Position numbers and translations under genes: made by a program. Below are positions 13,554-16,621 of a DNA stretch of 16,621 bases, piece by piece. A model generated the notes under the pieces. The model had not been told where the DNA came from, did not search any database, and saw nothing but the letters and a program-made list of their open reading frames with translations. The DNA comes from Limnohabitans sp. GTDB lineage: Bacteria; Pseudomonadota; Gammaproteobacteria; Burkholderiales; Burkholderiaceae_C. How positions within the stretch are numbered: position 1 is the first letter of the stretch; every line of letters begins with the position of its first letter. The stretch is from assembly GCA_024641725.1 (NCBI GenBank), contig JAHECM010000232.1, positions 1-16,621 on the forward strand, written 5' to 3'.

Positions 13554-15809
13554 ATGACAGCACGCACCCCGATTCACCAGTTGCAAGTGGCCACGTCCTT
13601 GTACGACTTCATTGAGCAGCAAGTGCTGCCTGCCACGGGCGTGCCCAGCGCGAAGTTCTGGAAAGGTTTTTCCGACATCGTGACCGACCTGGCCCCCAAA
13701 AACATCGCTTTGCTGGCCGAGCGTGACCGCATCCAAACCGCGATGGACGAGTGGCACAGCGCCAACCCCGGCCCCATCACCGCAGGTGAGTCCAAGGCCG
13801 CTGCAGGCAAGGCCATGAAGGCCTACCGCAAATACCTGAGCCAAATCGGCTACTTGGTGCCCGAGCCCAAGAACGCGCAGGCCACCACCGCCAATGTGGA
13901 CGCCGAGTTGGCCAAGCTGGCAGGCCCTCAGTTGGTGGTGCCGATCTTGAACGCCCGCTACGCCCTGAACGCTGCCAACGCCCGTTGGGGCTCTTTGTAC
14001 GACGCGCTGTACGGCACCGACGCCATCAGCGAGGCCGACGGCTGCGAAAAAGGCACAGGCTACAACCCCAAGCGTGGCGCCAAAGTCATCGACTACTGCC
14101 GCAACGTGCTGGACCGCACCGCCCCCCTGAAGACCGGTTCGCACGTGGGCAGCAAGGCTTACGTTGTGAAAGCGGGCAAGCTGGTGGTGACCCTGGCCAA
14201 CGGCAAAACCACCACGCTGGCCGACGCCAAGCAATTCGTGGGTTACACCGGCGCTGCAGCAGCGCCCGCTTCGGTGCTGTTTGTGCACAACGGCCTGCAC
14301 CTTGATTTGCAAATCAACCCGGCCACCGCCATCGGCAAGACCGACGCTGCGGGTGTGTCCGACCTGATCGCCGAGTCCGCACTGTCCACCATCCTTGACC
14401 TCGAAGACTCGGTGGCCGCGGTGGACGCCGACGACAAAGTGCTGGCCTACGCCAATTGGCTGGGCATCTTGCAAGGCAGCCTGAGCGAAGAAGTGCAAAA
14501 GGGCGGCAAGTCCTTCACCCGCACCATGAACGGTGACCGCCACTACACCCAGCCCGCAGGCAAAGGCGAGGTGGTGCTGCACGGCCGTTCGCTCATGTTT
14601 GTGCGCAATGTGGGCCACTTGATGACCAACCCGGCCATCACCTGGACCGCCGCTGACGGCAGCACCCGCGAAATCCCAGAGGGCATCATGGACGCCATGG
14701 TCACCGTGACCTGCGCCTTGGTCGATCTGCAAAAGAAAAAATCACACCCCCTGCGCAACAGCCGCACCGGCAGCGTGTACATCGTCAAACCCAAAATGCA
14801 CGGCCCCAAAGAAGTGGCCTTTGCCGACGAATTGTTTGGCCGTGTTGAAAAGGTGATCGGCATGAAGCCGTCCACTGTCAAGCTGGGCATCATGGACGAA
14901 GAGCGCCGCACCAGCGCCAACCTCAAAGCCTGTATTGCCGCCGCCAAGAGCCGCGTGGCCTTCATCAACACCGGTTTCTTGGACCGCACCGGCGACGAGA
15001 TGCACACCTGCATGATGGCTGGCCCGGTCATGCGCAAGGGCGACATCAAAAACAGCGTCTGGCTGGCCGCTTATGAAAAAGCCAACGTGGTCACCGGTTT
15101 GCAGTGCGGCCTGCGTGGTCGCGCCCAGATTGGTAAAGGCATGTGGGCCATGCCCGACCTGATGGCCGACATGCTCAAGGCCAAAATTGGCCACCCCTTG
15201 GCCGGCGCCAACACCGCTTGGGTGCCCAGCCCCACGGCGGCCACGCTGCACGCCATGCATTACCACCAAGTGGACGTGCCTGCTTTGCAAAAGCAAATGG
15301 AAAAGGCTGTGGCCAAGCAAGACCCGAAACAACTGCGCGAAGACACGCTCAACGCTTTGCTGCAGTTCCCGGTGGTCGCCAAAGACGCGGCCAACTGGTC
15401 TGCCGAAGACAAGCAAAGCGAACTCGACAACAACGCGCAGGGCATCTTGGGCTACGTGGTGCGCTGGGTTGACGCTGGTGTGGGCTGCTCCAAAGTGCCC
15501 GACATCCATGGCGTGGGCCTGATGGAAGACCGCGCCACCTTGCGCATCAGCAGCCAGCACATGGCCAACTGGTTGCACCACGGCATCGTGACCGAAAAAC
15601 AAGTCAAGCAAACCATGGAGCGCATGGCCGCGGTGGTCGATGGCCAAAACGCCGGTGACCCCACTTACACAAAAATGGCCGGCAATTTCGCCAAGTCGGC
15701 CGCCTACCAAGCCGCTTGCGACCTGGTCTTCAAAGGCAAAGCGCAGCCCAGCGGCTACACCGAGCCTTTGCTGCACGCTTGGCGCTTGAAGGTCAAAGCC
15801 GCGGCCTGA
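13554..15809 (+). CDS. glcB: malate synthase G
   Basis: A 751-residue monomeric enzyme that condenses glyoxylate and acetyl-CoA to malate, serving glycolate/glyoxylate use and the glyoxylate bypass. The length, slightly above the roughly 725 of E. coli GlcB, and the inserted alpha/beta domain identify isoform G rather than A. By motif comparison the active-site residues are present: Glu284 and Asp285 in LDLEDSVAAVDA, Arg351 in FVRNVGHLMTNPAI, Glu449 in GIMDEERRTS, Asp477 in FLDRTGDEMHTC and the catalytic base Asp659 in LMEDRATLRISSQH. The frame opens six codons earlier at 13536, but AGAGG at about 13543-13547 is well placed for the ATG at 13554, which starts MTARTPIHQLQVA. It stands alone: no isocitrate lyase or glcDEF genes are adjacent. 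No convincing terminator follows. Confidence 0.97.
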   Translation: MTARTPIHQLQVATSLYDFIEQQVLPATGVPSAKFWKGFSDIVTDLAPKNIALLAERDRIQTAMDEWHSANPGPITAGESKAAAGKAMKAYRKYLSQIGYLVPEPKNAQATTANVDAELAKLAGPQLVVPILNARYALNAANARWGSLYDALYGTDAISEADGCEKGTGYNPKRGAKVIDYCRNVLDRTAPLKTGSHVGSKAYVVKAGKLVVTLANGKTTTLADAKQFVGYTGAAAAPASVLFVHNGLHLDLQINPATAIGKTDAAGVSDLIAESALSTILDLEDSVAAVDADDKVLAYANWLGILQGSLSEEVQKGGKSFTRTMNGDRHYTQPAGKGEVVLHGRSLMFVRNVGHLMTNPAITWTAADGSTREIPEGIMDAMVTVTCALVDLQKKKSHPLRNSRTGSVYIVKPKMHGPKEVAFADELFGRVEKVIGMKPSTVKLGIMDEERRTSANLKACIAAAKSRVAFINTGFLDRTGDEMHTCMMAGPVMRKGDIKNSVWLAAYEKANVVTGLQCGLRGRAQIGKGMWAMPDLMADMLKAKIGHPLAGANTAWVPSPTAATLHAMHYHQVDVPALQKQMEKAVAKQDPKQLREDTLNALLQFPVVAKDAANWSAEDKQSELDNNAQGILGYVVRWVDAGVGCSKVPDIHGVGLMEDRATLRISSQHMANWLHHGIVTEKQVKQTMERMAAVVDGQNAGDPTYTKMAGNFAKSAAYQAACDLVFKGKAQPSGYTEPLLHAWRLKVKAAA

Positions 15810-15842
15810 TCGGCTGGCTCGTTCGGGTTCAGGGTTCAGCGC

Positions 15843-15861
15843 GCAATCGCGCACGGATTGC
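15843..15861. repeat. short inverted repeat upstream of the ABC exporter gene
   Basis: GCAATC-GCGCACG-GATTGC is a perfect 6-bp inverted repeat with a 7-base spacer in the 67-base gap after glcB. It has no following T-run, so it is a poor terminator, and lies just upstream of TATCCT, where an operator or -35 region would be. Confidence 0.5.
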
Positions 15862-15864
15862 CGC

Positions 15865-15870
15865 TATCCT
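15865..15870 (+). promoter_or_regulatory. candidate -10 element of the ABC exporter gene (TATCCT, 6 bases from the start codon)
   Basis: TATCCT keeps the most conserved bases of the -10 consensus (T, A and last T; four of six overall) and ends 6 bases before the ATG at 15877, so transcription could start at the ATG itself. No Shine-Dalgarno sequence is present. This is the weakest of the start-proximal -10 candidates. Confidence 0.35.
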
Positions 15871-15876
15871 TGTCCC

Positions 15877-16621
15877 ATGACCGCCACCCCCCGATCCCTT
15901 TCTGGCCTGCTGCCGTTTCTCAAACCCTACCGCTGGCAGCTGCTGCTGGCGGGGCTGTTTTTGCTGTTGGCGGCGGGGGCCACGCTGGCGTTTCCTTGGG
16001 TGCTCAAGCAGTTGGTTGACCAAGGCTTGAGCCAGCAGTCGTCTGCGCAGGCGCTGGCCTGGCATTTTGCAGAGCTGTTTGGCGTGGCGGCCGCCTTGGC
16101 CGTGTTTTCGGCCGCGCGTTACTACATGGTCAGTTGGCTGGGCGAGCACATCACCACCGATGTGCGCAACGCGGTCTATGCCCATGTGCTGCACCAAAGC
16201 CCCACTTTTTTTGAAACCACCCAGTCGGGCGAGGTGCTTTCGCGCCTGACCAACGACACCACCTTGGTGCAGACCGTGGTGGGCTCGTCGCTGTCGATGG
16301 GCTTGCGCAACTTGGTCATGGGGCTGGGGGCGGTGGCCATGCTGGTGTGGACCAACCCGATGCTGATGCTTCAAGTCATGGCCGTGCTGGTGTTGGTGGT
16401 CTTGCCCAGTGTGTTTTTGGGGCGGCGTGTGCGCAAGCTCTCGCGCGCCAGCCAAGACCGTGTGGCCGATGCCAGCGCGCTGGCCAGCGAAGTGCTCAAT
16501 GCGATCCCGGTGGTGCAAAGCTACACGGCAGAAGACCGTGAAGCGCAGCGCTTCATCGACTCGACCACGCGGGCCTTGCTGACGGCGCTGCGCCGCATCC
16601 GGGCGCGGGCGTTCTTGGTGG
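15877..16621 (+). CDS. MsbA-type ABC exporter, N-terminal transmembrane part; 3' end outside window
   Basis: The frame is open from the ATG at 15877 to the window end (248 codons), so only the transmembrane domain is seen. It matches the ABC type-1 exporter fold: transmembrane helices at about 17-42 and 60-84, then GEHITTDVRNAVYAHVL and SPTFFETTQSGEVLSRLTND, the coupling-helix region that contacts the nucleotide-binding domain, two helices at about 140-190, and ASEVLNAIPVVQSYTAEDRE. That order is diagnostic of MsbA-like half-transporters in which the ATPase is fused at the C-terminus, expected beyond the window. Substrate is unknown; MsbA itself flips lipid A-core, but this sequence could equally be one of the many paralogous lipid or drug exporters in Burkholderiales. 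The gene begins 67 bases after glcB. Confidence 0.88.
   Translation, partial: MTATPRSLSGLLPFLKPYRWQLLLAGLFLLLAAGATLAFPWVLKQLVDQGLSQQSSAQALAWHFAELFGVAAALAVFSAARYYMVSWLGEHITTDVRNAVYAHVLHQSPTFFETTQSGEVLSRLTNDTTLVQTVVGSSLSMGLRNLVMGLGAVAMLVWTNPMLMLQVMAVLVLVVLPSVFLGRRVRKLSRASQDRVADASALASEVLNAIPVVQSYTAEDREAQRFIDSTTRALLTALRRIRARAFLV

Noticed and set aside
13467..15854. Two long minus-strand frames (13467-14732 and 14742-15854) opposite glcB
   Set aside because: Both are antisense shadows of malate synthase G with the same His/Gly/Val-rich composition and no domain.
1..16621. tRNA genes, CRISPR arrays, insertion sequences, prophage or attachment sites
   Set aside because: Looked for T-loop-like sequences, regularly spaced repeats, transposase or integrase motifs and terminal inverted repeats; none seen. 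The window is otherwise packed with ordinary chromosomal genes.

Overview
The window looks like ordinary chromosome from a high-GC betaproteobacterium, most likely Burkholderiales of the Comamonadaceae/Limnohabitans type. This rests on protein style (RpoN, LptA/LptB, a FtsN-like SPOR protein beside argS, malate synthase G), high GC with G/C-ending codons, and compact gene packing. The genus-level placement is an impression, not a measurement. There is no phage, insertion sequence, CRISPR array, tRNA or rRNA in the window.

Layout. 1-1248 (-): 5' part of a THUMP-domain rRNA guanine-N2 methyltransferase that runs out of the window. 1262-4213 (-): an lptA-lptB-rpoN block (LPS transport bridge, its ATPase, and sigma-54), probably read from a promoter near 4242 and continuing into the methyltransferase gene. 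4292-4317: a strong intrinsic terminator closing the next unit, argS - SPOR protein - dsbA (7362 down to 4335, -). 7634-8988 (+): a GT2 polyprenyl-phosphate glycosyltransferase and a GtrA-family membrane protein, overlapping by 4 bases. 8923-11369 (-): a YdjC/ChbG-family deacetylase followed by an ArnT-like GT83 glycosyltransferase, converging on and overlapping gtrA by 66 bases. 11435-12361 (-): LysR-type regulator. 12394-13332 (-): HMG-CoA lyase family enzyme. 13554-15809 (+): malate synthase G. 15877-end (+): N-terminal part of an MsbA-type ABC exporter.

The most interesting part is the four-gene set at 7634-11369. A GT2 enzyme, a GtrA-type carrier flippase, a YdjC-family deacetylase and an ArnT-like transferase together are the parts needed to load an N-acetylhexosamine onto undecaprenyl phosphate, deacetylate and flip it, and transfer the free amino sugar to lipid A. 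This is the logic of the Francisella FlmF2/NaxD/FlmK and Bordetella lgm pathways. Here the set is split into two converging units. Lipid A as acceptor is inferred; a hopanoid or another surface acceptor remains possible.

A second theme is regulatory. Several first genes (argS, the deacetylase, lysR, the HMG-CoA lyase and the ABC exporter) carry a -10-like hexamer only 6-10 bases before the start codon and no clear Shine-Dalgarno sequence. That suggests leaderless or near-leaderless mRNAs, in contrast to the GT2 gene, which has a textbook AGGAGA site.
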